Shown here: piece after piece, positions 11,161 through 21,863 of the stretch
How positions within the stretch are numbered: the stretch's first letter is position 1
Layout of the letters: every line of letters starts with the position of its first letter
Assembly: GCF_900185725.1 (NCBI RefSeq)
Contig: NZ_FYAU01000013.1
Span: 62,001 to 126,000 of the forward strand
Origin: Stappia sp. TSB10P1A
GTDB taxonomy: Bacteria > Pseudomonadota > Alphaproteobacteria > Rhizobiales > Stappiaceae
Direction of reading: 5' to 3'
DNA length: 64,000 nucleotides
Program-made: the position numbers and the translations under genes
The notes under the pieces: generated by a model
The model's database searches: none
Told to the model about the DNA's origin: nothing
The model's input: only the letters and a program-made list of their open reading frames with translations

Positions 11161-11430
11161 ATGATCTCATCGGATTTTTCCCGCCAGCTCGAGGGCTACG
11201 GCCTGCTCACGGCCCAGATCCTCTATCACATGCCCGACCATCCGCGGCTGCTGCAGACCTTCCTCTGGCAGACGCTGGACAAGGCGCCGACCTTCCCCGA
11301 GCTCAGCCGCTTCCTGCGGTTCTGGGAGCGCGACATCGAGGGCCGGCTGCATTCGGTGCGCATTTCCCATCGCGACCTGATCGGGCCGAGCGACTGGCGC
11401 ATCCTCGACGCGGAGTTCCCGATCCACTGA
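11161..11430 (+). CDS. usg: Usg family protein
   Basis: 89 residues. The alphaproteobacterial Usg pattern is clear: LEGYGLLTAQILYHMPDHP, LLQTFLWQTLDKAPTFPELSRFLRFWERDIEG, LHSVRISH. The protein is small and soluble. It was first noted upstream of trpF in Caulobacter and its function is unknown. The gene stands alone here, with a CtrA-type box 50 bases upstream, suggesting cell-cycle control. Confidence 0.9.
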   Translation: MISSDFSRQLEGYGLLTAQILYHMPDHPRLLQTFLWQTLDKAPTFPELSRFLRFWERDIEGRLHSVRISHRDLIGPSDWRILDAEFPIH

Positions 11431-11460
11431 CGGATCGGCCCCCCGTCGGCGTCGGTCCCC

Positions 11461-12363
11461 TCAGCGCGGCGGGGGCGGCGGCAGGCCGGCGCCGTCGCGC
11501 ATGATCGCGCGCGCCTCGGGAGTGAAATCGGAGCCGGCGCCCTCGTGCAGCACGAAGCCCGGCAAGAGGCGCAGCGGTGCCCGGCTCGCCCGCACGGCGC
11601 GCACCAGCACGCGCGTTGCCGCGGCCTCAGGGCGCGGGCGCAGCGGAATGACGTCGATGGCGCCGAAGCGGCCGGGCAGCAGGTGCAGGATCTCGCCCAG
11701 CCCGTCGGCGCGGAAGATCATGGTCAGCGTGCCGCCCTCGCGCACGATGTCGGTGGCGACCCGCACCCACGGCTCCAGCCCGCGCGTGTCCAGCACATGC
11801 GCCCCGGCGCGCGGGGCGGCGGGCGAGGCGCGAAAGCGCCCATCCGTATAATAGGGCGGGTTGACGATGGCATGGTCGGCAAGGCCGGGCGTCAGACCGG
11901 CGGCGTGGCGCTCGCGCCCGCGGGCAGTGATGTCCGCCTCCAGGATGGTCACCCTCGGCGCGAAACCGGCATTGTCGGGAAGGGCCAGCGCCTGCTGCGC
12001 CAGATCGAGAGCTGCCCGGTCGCGGTCGACCAGCACCACCTCCACCTCCGGCAGGCGCGCGGCAAGGCAGAAGCCGGCGGTGCCGACGCCCGAGCCGAGA
12101 TCGACGACGCGCCCGCGCGTGGCCGGGGGCACGGCGGCAGCCAGATAGACCGCGTCGAGCCCGGCGCGGTGGGCGCCGCGCGCCGGCTGCAGCACCTGCA
12201 CCAGTCCGCCGAGAAAGGCGTCGCGGGTGATCTCCGCGCTCTCCTGCAAGGCCTGCTCGACAGGTCCCGGCGTAATGGGCTCCGGCGCGATGGACTCCGG
12301 CGCGATGGACTCCGGTTCGGGCGGGGCTTCGACCTCGGCCGAGGCCTGACTGTCGCCGTTCAC
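11461..12363 (-). CDS. Class I SAM methyltransferase, TrmN6-like (N6-adenine type)
   Basis: 300 residues. The SAM motif is VVDLGSGVGTAGFCLAARLP (about 98-117), the acidic loop is VVLVDRDRAALDLA, and the catalytic NPPYY marks an N6-adenine or related amino methyltransferase, as in TrmN6 (tRNA1Val A37). The N-terminal about 50 residues are low complexity, with repeated P-E-S-I-A units. The GTG start at 12363 overlaps the TGA of the DUF2007 gene (GTGA), so the two are coupled. The tRNA target is inferred from the family. Confidence 0.8.
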   Translation of the reverse strand: MNGDSQASAEVEAPPEPESIAPESIAPEPITPGPVEQALQESAEITRDAFLGGLVQVLQPARGAHRAGLDAVYLAAAVPPATRGRVVDLGSGVGTAGFCLAARLPEVEVVLVDRDRAALDLAQQALALPDNAGFAPRVTILEADITARGRERHAAGLTPGLADHAIVNPPYYTDGRFRASPAAPRAGAHVLDTRGLEPWVRVATDIVREGGTLTMIFRADGLGEILHLLPGRFGAIDVIPLRPRPEAAATRVLVRAVRASRAPLRLLPGFVLHEGAGSDFTPEARAIMRDGAGLPPPPPR

Positions 12364-12626
12364 GGGGCCTCGCTCCCGCCGGCCCTTGCGTGGCGGGCCA
12401 GCGTGTCGGCGTCCAGTTCGTGGGCGAGGTCGGCCTCGCGCATGAGGCGAACGGCCGCATCGAGGTCGTCCTCGGTGACCATCACCCGGCGGGCGATGAT
12501 GCCGATCGAGCCTTCCAGGATGCTCATGTTGCCGTCGAGCACGAGATGGCCGATGCCGGCCTCGTCCAGAAGCGCCTCGACATAGGAAATCAGGACCATA
12601 TCGTTGGTCTTGAGCAGAGGAACCAT
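12360..12626 (-). CDS. DUF2007 domain protein
   Basis: 88 residues with the DUF2007 pattern: MVPLLKTNDMVLISYVEALL, then LVLDGNMSILEGSIGIIARRVMV, then DLDAAVRLMREADL. DUF2007 proteins are small soluble proteins sometimes called putative signal-transducing proteins, with no known biochemical role. It is first in a two-gene operon with the methyltransferase and divergent from ispB, an arrangement common in Hyphomicrobiales. Confidence 0.85.
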   Translation of the reverse strand: MVPLLKTNDMVLISYVEALLDEAGIGHLVLDGNMSILEGSIGIIARRVMVTEDDLDAAVRLMREADLAHELDADTLARHARAGGSEAP

Positions 12627-12822
12627 GTCGTCCTTGGTCGTTGGGCGGTCGGGGGCCGCAGCTTACAGGACCGGACCGCGCGAAGCGACCTTTGCCGGCT
12701 CCCCGCCTGTGCGGCATCCGGCCGGTTTGGTCAACAGTGCTTCTTGCGAAAGACGGCTTGCCGTGGGCATGGGGCGGACCTATTGTCCCGCCCGTCTCTT
12801 ACCTTATACGAGGTTGTTCAAC

Positions 12823-13839
12823 GTGGGCGTGGTGGTTCCCTTGCGCGAAACCCGGTCAGAACCGGCCAGCATCCAGACCCTGGTCGACCTCACCGCCGGC
12901 GGCATGGAGGCCGTCAACCAGCTCATCCTGTCCAAGGCGGGGTCGAATGTCGAGCTGATCCCGGAGATCGCCCGCCACCTGATCTCGTCGGGCGGCAAGC
13001 GGCTGCGGCCGATGCTGACCCTCGCCATGGCCGACATGTTCGGCTATGCGGGCGAGGGTCATGTCGGCCTCGCCGCCAGCGTCGAGTTCATGCACACCGC
13101 GACGCTGCTGCATGACGATGTCGTCGACGAGAGCGACATGCGGCGCGGCAAGCTGGCGGCGCGCAAACTGTGGGGCAATCAGGCAAGCGTGCTGGTCGGC
13201 GACTACCTGCTCGGCCAGGCCTTCAAGATGATGGTCGATGTCGGCTCGCTGGAGGCGCTGCGGATCCTGGCCAGCGCCTCGGCCGTCATCGCCGAGGGCG
13301 AGGTGATGCAGCTCGGCGCGGCGCAGGACCTGGAGACCACCGAAGAGCGCTACATGCAGGTCATCGAGGCGAAGACGGCGGCGCTCTTTGCCGCTGCCGC
13401 CGAGGTCGGCCCGGTGATCGCCGGGGCCTCCGACGCCGACCGCGCCCATGCCCGCGCCTATGGCATGGCGCTCGGCCTTGCCTTCCAGCTCGTCGACGAT
13501 GCGCTCGACTATGGCGGCTCGGCCGCGGATCTTGGCAAGGACACCGGCGACGACCTGCGCGAAGGCAAGATCACCCTGCCGGTTATCCTCGCCATCCGCC
13601 GGGGCAAGCCGGAGGACCGCGAATTCTGGTCGCGCTGCCTCGAGGAGCGCGACGTGCGCGAGGGCGATCTCGACCGGGCCATCGCGATCATGCGCGAGAC
13701 CGGGGCGCTCTCCGAGACGGTCGAGCGGGCCCGTGCCTTCGGGGCCGAGGCGCTGGAGGCGCTGCGGGGATTACCGGCGAGCGGGCAGCGCGAGGCGCTG
13801 GCCGAGGCGGTCGATTTCTGCATCGCCCGCGTCAACTGA
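12823..13839 (+). CDS. ispB: Polyprenyl (octa/decaprenyl) diphosphate synthase
   Basis: 338 residues. Both aspartate motifs of trans-prenyltransferases are present: LLHDDVVDESDMRRG (DDxxD at 98-102) and QLVDDALDY (225-229), with GGKRLRPM (57-64) for isopentenyl diphosphate binding. It should extend farnesyl diphosphate to the quinone side chain. The GTG at 12823 (GVVVPLRE...) was chosen because homologues begin with this block and CGAGG precedes it. In-frame upstream codons are non-conserved. Chain length (C40 or C50) cannot be read from sequence. Confidence 0.92.
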   Translation: MGVVVPLRETRSEPASIQTLVDLTAGGMEAVNQLILSKAGSNVELIPEIARHLISSGGKRLRPMLTLAMADMFGYAGEGHVGLAASVEFMHTATLLHDDVVDESDMRRGKLAARKLWGNQASVLVGDYLLGQAFKMMVDVGSLEALRILASASAVIAEGEVMQLGAAQDLETTEERYMQVIEAKTAALFAAAAEVGPVIAGASDADRAHARAYGMALGLAFQLVDDALDYGGSAADLGKDTGDDLREGKITLPVILAIRRGKPEDREFWSRCLEERDVREGDLDRAIAIMRETGALSETVERARAFGAEALEALRGLPASGQREALAEAVDFCIARVN

Positions 13840-13856
13840 GGTTTTTGAGACGCGAT

Positions 13857-13908
13857 TCTCGAAATTGAGCGATTTCGAGACGGTTTTTTGCAAAATCCGT
13901 CTCGAAAT
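13857..13908. repeat. Two overlapping inverted repeats after ispB
   Basis: TCTCGAAAT (13857-13865) pairs with ATTTCGAGA (13872-13880). That second arm also begins ATTTCGAGACGG (13872-13883), which pairs perfectly with CCGTCTCGAAAT (13897-13908), with inner TTTT-GC-AAAA able to extend the stem. The shared middle arm means only one hairpin can form at a time. It lies 18 bases after the ispB stop, between convergent genes. Confidence 0.8.
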
Positions 13909-13957
13909 TTGCAACCGCCCCGCTGACCTTCGCGGGGCAGGTTGTCCCCGTGGCGGC

Positions 13958-13978
13958 ACCAGCCCCGTCGGGGCTGGT
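13958..13978. terminator. GC-rich hairpin between convergent ispB and purU
   Basis: ACCAGCCCC (13958-13966) and GGGGCTGGT (13970-13978) form a 9-bp stem with loop GTC, 8 bases from the purU stop codon. A weaker CCCCGC/GCGGGG stem lies at about 13918-13937. There is no long T-run on either side, so it is likely but not certain to terminate. Confidence 0.5.
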
Positions 13979-13985
13979 TATCCTC

Positions 13986-14870
13986 TCAGCCCATCCGCTC
14001 CGAGGCGTAGCTGCCGGGGCTGGCCGGGAAGACCACCGTCTTGTTTCCATTGAGGAAAACGCGCCGGTGGATATGCGCGTGGATGGCGCGGGCGAGCACC
14101 TGGCTCTCCACGTCGCGGCCGAGCGAGACGTAATCCTCGGGCGACTGGGCATGGGTGACGCGCACCGTATCCTGCTCGATGATCGGCCCCTCGTCGAGAT
14201 CGCTGGTGACATAGTGGGAGGTCGCGCCGATCAGCTTGACGCCGCGCGCGAAGGCCTGCTTGTACGGGTTCGCCCCCTTGAAGCTGGGGAGGAAAGAATG
14301 GTGGATGTTGATCACCCGCCCGGCCATTTCCTCGCACATGCGCGTCGACAGCACCTGCATGTAGCGGGCCAGAACCACCAGTTCCGCGCCGGTTTCCTCG
14401 ACGATCGCCATCTGGCGGGCCTCGGCCTCCGCCTTGTTGTCCTTCGTCACCTTGATGTAGTGGAAGGGGATATCGTGGTTCACCACCAGCTTCTGGTAGT
14501 CCAGATGGTTGGAGATCACGCCGACGATATCGATCGGCAGCGCCCCGATCCGCCACCGGTACAAAATGTCGTTCAGGCAGTGCCCGAACCGAGAAACCAT
14601 AATTAAAACCTTCATTTGCGCCGTTTCGTCATGGAACGAAAAGTCCATTCCGAAGGCCTCGGCACGGCTCGCGAAGCCGCTTGAAAGCGTCTCCAGCGTC
14701 GCGCCGGTCTCGCTGTTGAAGCTGACGCGCATGAAGAAATTCCCGGTCTCGCGGTCGTCGAACTGGGCGCTGTCGGTGATGTTGCAGCCGTTCTCCGCCA
14801 GATAGGTGGAGATGGCGGCGACGATGCCACGGGTCGAGCGGCAGGTGACGGTCAGGGCAAAGGCGCTCAT
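13986..14870 (-). CDS. purU: Formyltetrahydrofolate deformylase PurU
   Basis: 294 residues. An N-terminal ACT domain (about 4-80, with RGIVAAISTYLAENGCNITD) regulates activity. The C-terminal formyltransferase fold carries INIHHSFLPSFKGANPYKQA (188-207) and SDLDEGPIIEQD. PurU hydrolyses 10-formyl-THF to formate and THF, feeding purine synthesis and balancing one-carbon units. The ATG at 14870 begins directly with the ACT strand SAFALTVTC. It is a single-gene unit, convergent with ispB. Confidence 0.95.
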   Translation of the reverse strand: MSAFALTVTCRSTRGIVAAISTYLAENGCNITDSAQFDDRETGNFFMRVSFNSETGATLETLSSGFASRAEAFGMDFSFHDETAQMKVLIMVSRFGHCLNDILYRWRIGALPIDIVGVISNHLDYQKLVVNHDIPFHYIKVTKDNKAEAEARQMAIVEETGAELVVLARYMQVLSTRMCEEMAGRVINIHHSFLPSFKGANPYKQAFARGVKLIGATSHYVTSDLDEGPIIEQDTVRVTHAQSPEDYVSLGRDVESQVLARAIHAHIHRRVFLNGNKTVVFPASPGSYASERMG

Positions 14871-15023
14871 CGGCGGTGATTCCCGGCTGCGAGGAAAACA
14901 GGTCCACGCGATAGCGGAGTGTCGCGGGTTGTCCAAGTGTTGTCGCGATCGCGCGCCGGGGACATTCCGAAAAACGGCGCGCGGGAGAAGATTTGCGACG
15001 GGGAGGATATCGCGGCCCGGCGC

Positions 15024-16010
15024 TCAGCCGACCGCAGCGACCGGTGCGGCCTGCACCCACCATGCGGGATGACGGGCAGTGAGGCGGCGGGCCTCCCGCT
15101 CGGCCTCCTCTATCCCCGCGAACAGGGCAAAGCATGTCGCGCCCGATCCGGACATGCGGGCAAGGCGGGCGCCCCGCGCCGAGCGCAGCGCGGCCAGCAC
15201 CTCGGCGATCTGCGGCGCCACGGTCAGTGCCGGCGCTTCGAGGTCGTTGCGGGTGCCCTCGAGCCAGGCAATCAGCGCGTCGAAGGAGGCGAGATCGCTC
15301 TCGCCAAGCGGGGAGAGCGGCGGGTTCTCGCGGCAGGCCAGACGGGCGAAAACATCAGGCGTTGCAACGGGTAAGCCCGGATTTGCCAGCAGCACCGCAT
15401 GGCCCGGAAAGCGGGGAAGAGATGCGACTTCGGTGCCGGTGCCGCTGACCAGCGCCGGCTTCGAGGCCAGGCACATCGGCACGTCGGCTCCGAGCCGTTC
15501 CGCAATTTTTTCCAGCCGCGCCATGTCGCCCGCCTCCGCCGGACGGCCGGTCATCGCCGCAAAGGCGATATGCAGCGCGGCGGCGGCGTCGGCCGAGCCG
15601 CCGCCGATTCCGGAGGCGACGGGCAGGCGCTTGACGAGGGTAAAGGCGAGGGCGGGAGGGCCTCCGCCGAGGTTTTCGGCGAGCGCGTGCACGGCCCGCA
15701 GCACCAGGTTATCCCCGGCGGATCCGTCCGGTGTCTGCGGGGACAGGGCGCTCGCGAAGGGGCCTTCGAGCGCCAGCGAGAGGCCGGGCCCCCCGGTGGC
15801 GGCCGACAGCGTGTCGCCGAATTCGGCAAAGGCGACAAGGCTTTGCAGCATATGGTAGCCATCGGCGCGGCGGCCGGTGACGTGCAGGGCGTAGTTCAGC
15901 TTGGCGCGGGCAAGCCGTGCGGCGGCCGGCTCTGTGGGCGCCGGTTTGTCCGCCTGCGACCCGGCGCCGGACTGGCTGGGGGAACCGCCCGTCGATGCGG
16001 GGGGACACAT
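15024..16010 (-). CDS. ispE: 4-diphosphocytidyl-2-C-methyl-D-erythritol kinase IspE
   Basis: 328 residues. It is a GHMP kinase of the non-mevalonate isoprenoid pathway, phosphorylating CDP-methylerythritol. The ATP loop LPVASGIGGGSADAAAALH, the catalytic start ARAKLNYALHVTGRRADGYH and the C-terminal MSGSGATCFALF are all present. About 33 N-terminal residues before ARAKLN are a proline/alanine-rich extension not usual for IspE, so translation may start later. The gene follows the TPR gene by 7 bases, one operon. Confidence 0.92.
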   Translation of the reverse strand: MCPPASTGGSPSQSGAGSQADKPAPTEPAAARLARAKLNYALHVTGRRADGYHMLQSLVAFAEFGDTLSAATGGPGLSLALEGPFASALSPQTPDGSAGDNLVLRAVHALAENLGGGPPALAFTLVKRLPVASGIGGGSADAAAALHIAFAAMTGRPAEAGDMARLEKIAERLGADVPMCLASKPALVSGTGTEVASLPRFPGHAVLLANPGLPVATPDVFARLACRENPPLSPLGESDLASFDALIAWLEGTRNDLEAPALTVAPQIAEVLAALRSARGARLARMSGSGATCFALFAGIEEAEREARRLTARHPAWWVQAAPVAAVG

Positions 16011-16017
16011 GGCGGCG

Positions 16018-17802
16018 TCAGCCGCCGTTCTGCTTCGGCTCGGCCTTGGCGGCGGGCGGCTCGCCGGGCTCCGGCAGGCCGTTTTCGATCTTCTCCAGGA
16101 TCTTCGGCAGCTCTTCGGGCTCCGGATCGAGGTCGCGGGCGTGGTTCCACTGGAACCGCGCCTCGAGGCGGCGCCCGACCTTCCAATAGGCATCGCCGAG
16201 ATGGTCGTTGATCACCGAATCCTGCGGCCGCAGCTCCACGGCCTTCTCCAGCTCGACGACGGCGTCCTCATAGCGGTGCAGCTTGTAGTAGGCCCAGCCG
16301 AGACTGTCGACGATGTAGCCGTCGCGCGGGCGCAGCTCCACCGCCTTGCGGATCATGTCGAGCGCCTCGGGCAGCTTGAGACCCTGATCGACAAGCGAAT
16401 ATCCGAGGTAGTTCAGCACCAGCGGCTGATCGGGCGACAGCTCCAGCGAGAGACGGAAATCGGCCTCGGCCTGATCCCATTTCTTCAGTCTTTCCCGGCA
16501 GATACCGCGATAATAGTAGATCGTCCAATGCTGCGGTTGCGGCTCGGAAATGGTGGCGATGCCCTTGCTGTAGGCCTCCTCGGCCTCCTCGAAGAGCTTG
16601 TGCGAGCGCAGCACGTTGCCGAGTGCGGTGACCGCGTCGAGGTCGCTCGGATCGCTCTCCACCAGCGCCGCCAGATGGGCGCGGGACTCTTCGAGGTTCT
16701 CCAGCGCATTGTAATTTATGCCGACCTGAATCTCGGCATCGCGCTTCAGCGGGGAGGTGTCCGGCACGCCCGAAAGCACCTCGATGGAGCGTTCGAAACG
16801 CCCCATCCGATCGAACAGGCCGGCCAGCGCGATGGCGGCGACATCGGCCTCCTCGTCGAGATGCAGCGAAAGCTGCAGGAAGGTGGCGGCGAGTTCCTCG
16901 CCGCCGTCACGGCCGATCGCCGCGCCCAGCCCGTACAGCACCTCGGCGACGCCGACTTCGGGGCTCCGGACAATGGTGCCAAGTGTCTCGCCGGCCTCGA
17001 TTTTCTTGCGGGTTGCGAGCAGGGACGGATGGTTGGGCAGCATGGCGTTGAAGTCGTCCAGCACCTTCAGTGCCGCGTCCTTGTCGCCATTGCGATAGAG
17101 CGAGAGCGCGTAGGCGTTGACCACTCGCAGGGCGCCGCGGTCAGCCTCATAGGCCTCGCGGAAGTTGTCTTCCGCTTCCGCAGCGCGGCCGGCGTGATCC
17201 TGGATCAGGCCGGAATGGTAGGTGACGAAGACGGTGTACCAGCTCGGCCCGGAAAGCCGCGAGATCCGCGCCAGCGCCTCGTCGGTCTCGCCGCGGGCGG
17301 CAAGCAGCCAGGCGGAGATCAGCCCGGAGGCCAGTTCCGCCAGCGGGCCGCGCCCGCCGTCGGACAGGTATTCGCCGGCCTTGGCGTAGTTGCCGGCGCG
17401 CATCTCCTCCACCGCCAGCATCAGCCCGGCAAGGAAGTGGTCCGCCTGTTCGCCCTTCAGCCGTTCCGCCAGTTCCAGCGCCTCGGCGAGATCGCCATTG
17501 GCGAGCTTCAGCACGAAGGTGCGGTCGAGCAGGAAAGGGTTGCCCGGATCGACCAGCAGCGCCTCGCCGAAGAAGGCGGCGGCATTGCCGATGTCGTTGC
17601 TCTGGCCCGCCAGCCGGCCGGCGAGATAGCTGCCGCTCAGGGTGATCGGCAGTCCTTCCGGCGTTCCCGTGACAGTGCCGATTGCCTGGGCCTGGGTCTC
17701 GGCGACGGCCTGGGGAGCGGCGAGGGCGACGAGGGCCAGCAGCGCGACGCTGCAGGCGAGCTTGCCGCGGCGGGCGGAACGGGTGAGGCGGCGTGTGGTC
17801 AT
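16018..17802 (-). CDS. Tetratricopeptide-repeat protein, exported
   Basis: 594 residues. A twin-arginine-like or Sec signal (MTTRRLTRSARRGK then LACSVALLALVALAAPQAVAE) ends near residue 35. The rest is mostly TPR helices; clear ones are EALDMIRKAVELRPRDGYIVDSLGWAYYKL and DAVVELEKAVELRPQDSVINDHLGDAYWK near the C-terminus. The tail is proline/lysine-rich. Placement immediately upstream of ispE is common in Hyphomicrobiales. The partner and role are unknown; periplasmic or outer-membrane-associated scaffolding is inferred. Confidence 0.88.
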   Translation of the reverse strand: MTTRRLTRSARRGKLACSVALLALVALAAPQAVAETQAQAIGTVTGTPEGLPITLSGSYLAGRLAGQSNDIGNAAAFFGEALLVDPGNPFLLDRTFVLKLANGDLAEALELAERLKGEQADHFLAGLMLAVEEMRAGNYAKAGEYLSDGGRGPLAELASGLISAWLLAARGETDEALARISRLSGPSWYTVFVTYHSGLIQDHAGRAAEAEDNFREAYEADRGALRVVNAYALSLYRNGDKDAALKVLDDFNAMLPNHPSLLATRKKIEAGETLGTIVRSPEVGVAEVLYGLGAAIGRDGGEELAATFLQLSLHLDEEADVAAIALAGLFDRMGRFERSIEVLSGVPDTSPLKRDAEIQVGINYNALENLEESRAHLAALVESDPSDLDAVTALGNVLRSHKLFEEAEEAYSKGIATISEPQPQHWTIYYYRGICRERLKKWDQAEADFRLSLELSPDQPLVLNYLGYSLVDQGLKLPEALDMIRKAVELRPRDGYIVDSLGWAYYKLHRYEDAVVELEKAVELRPQDSVINDHLGDAYWKVGRRLEARFQWNHARDLDPEPEELPKILEKIENGLPEPGEPPAAKAEPKQNGG

Positions 17803-18241
17803 CCGGAGTGTCTCAATGCCCCTGCTTTTGCACCGATCCGGGTGCCTGACCCGGCGCCTGAGCTCGGCGTCTGGATCTGGGTGTCTGCCTTGGCGCGAAT
17901 GTGGCGAGTCATCCGCATGATCTTGCGTGCGAGGATGGCCGCAATATGTCCCGCCTGCAAGCGCGACCGCCCGGCGCGCCCGCGAAGCCGGCTCAGGCTT
18001 TGCGGCGCTCCCGCGATATGGGGTGCGCGGGCCGCTCCGGCAATGGGATCCGCGGGCCGGTGGAAGCGAGGCTCCATAGGCTGCGGCAATAACGAAAGGG
18101 GGCGGGCGCGCAAAAAACCTTTGTTTCGTGCACTGCATCATTTAAGGGGAGGGGCATCCGGGAAGGGAGGCGCGCGCGACCTCAAGCGCGGGGCCCGGCG
18201 CCTCCGGGGTGCAAGCCCCGAAGCGAGAGGATGCAGGCGGC
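17803..18241. other. Intergenic region between divergent TPR gene and ppdK
   Basis: 439 bases between two divergent starts. It is GC-rich near the TPR gene and more AT-rich next to ppdK, with the run of A and T at 18113-18136 (CAAAAAACCTTTG...CATTTAAGG) the likeliest ppdK promoter zone. I saw no credible gene, RNA or repeat. Confidence 0.5.
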
Positions 18242-20914
<2,673 letters not shown>

Positions 20915-20918
20915 GGCC

Positions 20919-21863
20919 ATGGCGGTCCGGCGGCCGGCGACGATCGGAGAGCTTGCCGCCGGGGGCAAGGCGGCACTCGCCCGCACGCTCTCGGCCATCG
21001 AGACCGATGGCGACGAGCCCGCGTTCCTGCATCTGCTCGACACGGCCGTGCAGGCCGGGCGCGGCCGCGTCCTCGGCCTCACCGGCCCGCCGGGGGTCGG
21101 CAAGTCGACGCTGACCAACGCCTTGATCCGTGCCTATCGGGGGCGGGGCGAGAGCGTCGGCGTGATCGCCGTCGATCCGTCCTCGCAGATCACCGGCGGG
21201 GCGCTGCTCGGCGACCGCACGCGGCTGTCCACCGATCCGGAGGACATGGGCGTCTTTGTGCGCTCGATGGCGGCGCGGGACCGGCTCGGCGGGCTCTCCG
21301 ACCACGCCATCGCCGCCGTCGTCCTGATGCGGGCTGTGATGGACCGGGTGATCGTCGAATCGGTCGGCATCGGCCAGTCCGAGGCCGATGTCGCCCATGT
21401 CGCCGACACGCTCGCCCTGTGCATCCAGCCGGGCTCGGGCGACAGTCTGCAATTCATGAAAGCCGGGGTGATGGAACTGCCCGACCTGGTGCTGGTCACC
21501 AAGGCGGACATGGGCGCGCTGGCGCGGCGCGCGGCCGCCGACGTGCAGGGGGCGCTGTCGCTGGCCCGCCCGGCGGGAGCGGCGCTGCCCGAGGTGCTGA
21601 CGGTCTCGGCGACGGCGGAACAGGGCATCGCCGAGGCTGTCGCGGCCTGCGATGCCCACGCGGCGCGGCTCGAGACGTCGGGAGAGCTCGACCACCGTCG
21701 GCGGCGTCAACAGCGGCACTGGGTGGAGGATGCGGTGATGCGGCGCTTCGGCACGGTCGGACGAGCGACCTGCGATATCGATGCGGCGCTAGCCGGGGCG
21801 GGCGGTCCGTTCACCGCGATCGCCCGGCTGGACGCGGAATTGCGCGGACGGCTTACGCCCTGA
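20919..21863 (+). CDS. meaB: Methylmalonyl-CoA mutase-associated GTPase MeaB
   Basis: 314 residues, G3E-type P-loop GTPase. G1 is GPPGVGKST (about 55-63), the base of the switch is VIAVDPSSQITGGALLGDRTRL, then VESVGIGQSE and TKAD for guanine. MeaB gates cobalamin loading and protects methylmalonyl-CoA mutase. No mutase gene is in this window. Starting 4 bases after ppdK, it is probably cotranscribed. Its last 11 bases overlap the convergent GGDEF-EAL gene. Confidence 0.9.
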   Translation: MAVRRPATIGELAAGGKAALARTLSAIETDGDEPAFLHLLDTAVQAGRGRVLGLTGPPGVGKSTLTNALIRAYRGRGESVGVIAVDPSSQITGGALLGDRTRLSTDPEDMGVFVRSMAARDRLGGLSDHAIAAVVLMRAVMDRVIVESVGIGQSEADVAHVADTLALCIQPGSGDSLQFMKAGVMELPDLVLVTKADMGALARRAAADVQGALSLARPAGAALPEVLTVSATAEQGIAEAVAACDAHAARLETSGELDHRRRRQQRHWVEDAVMRRFGTVGRATCDIDAALAGAGGPFTAIARLDAELRGRLTP

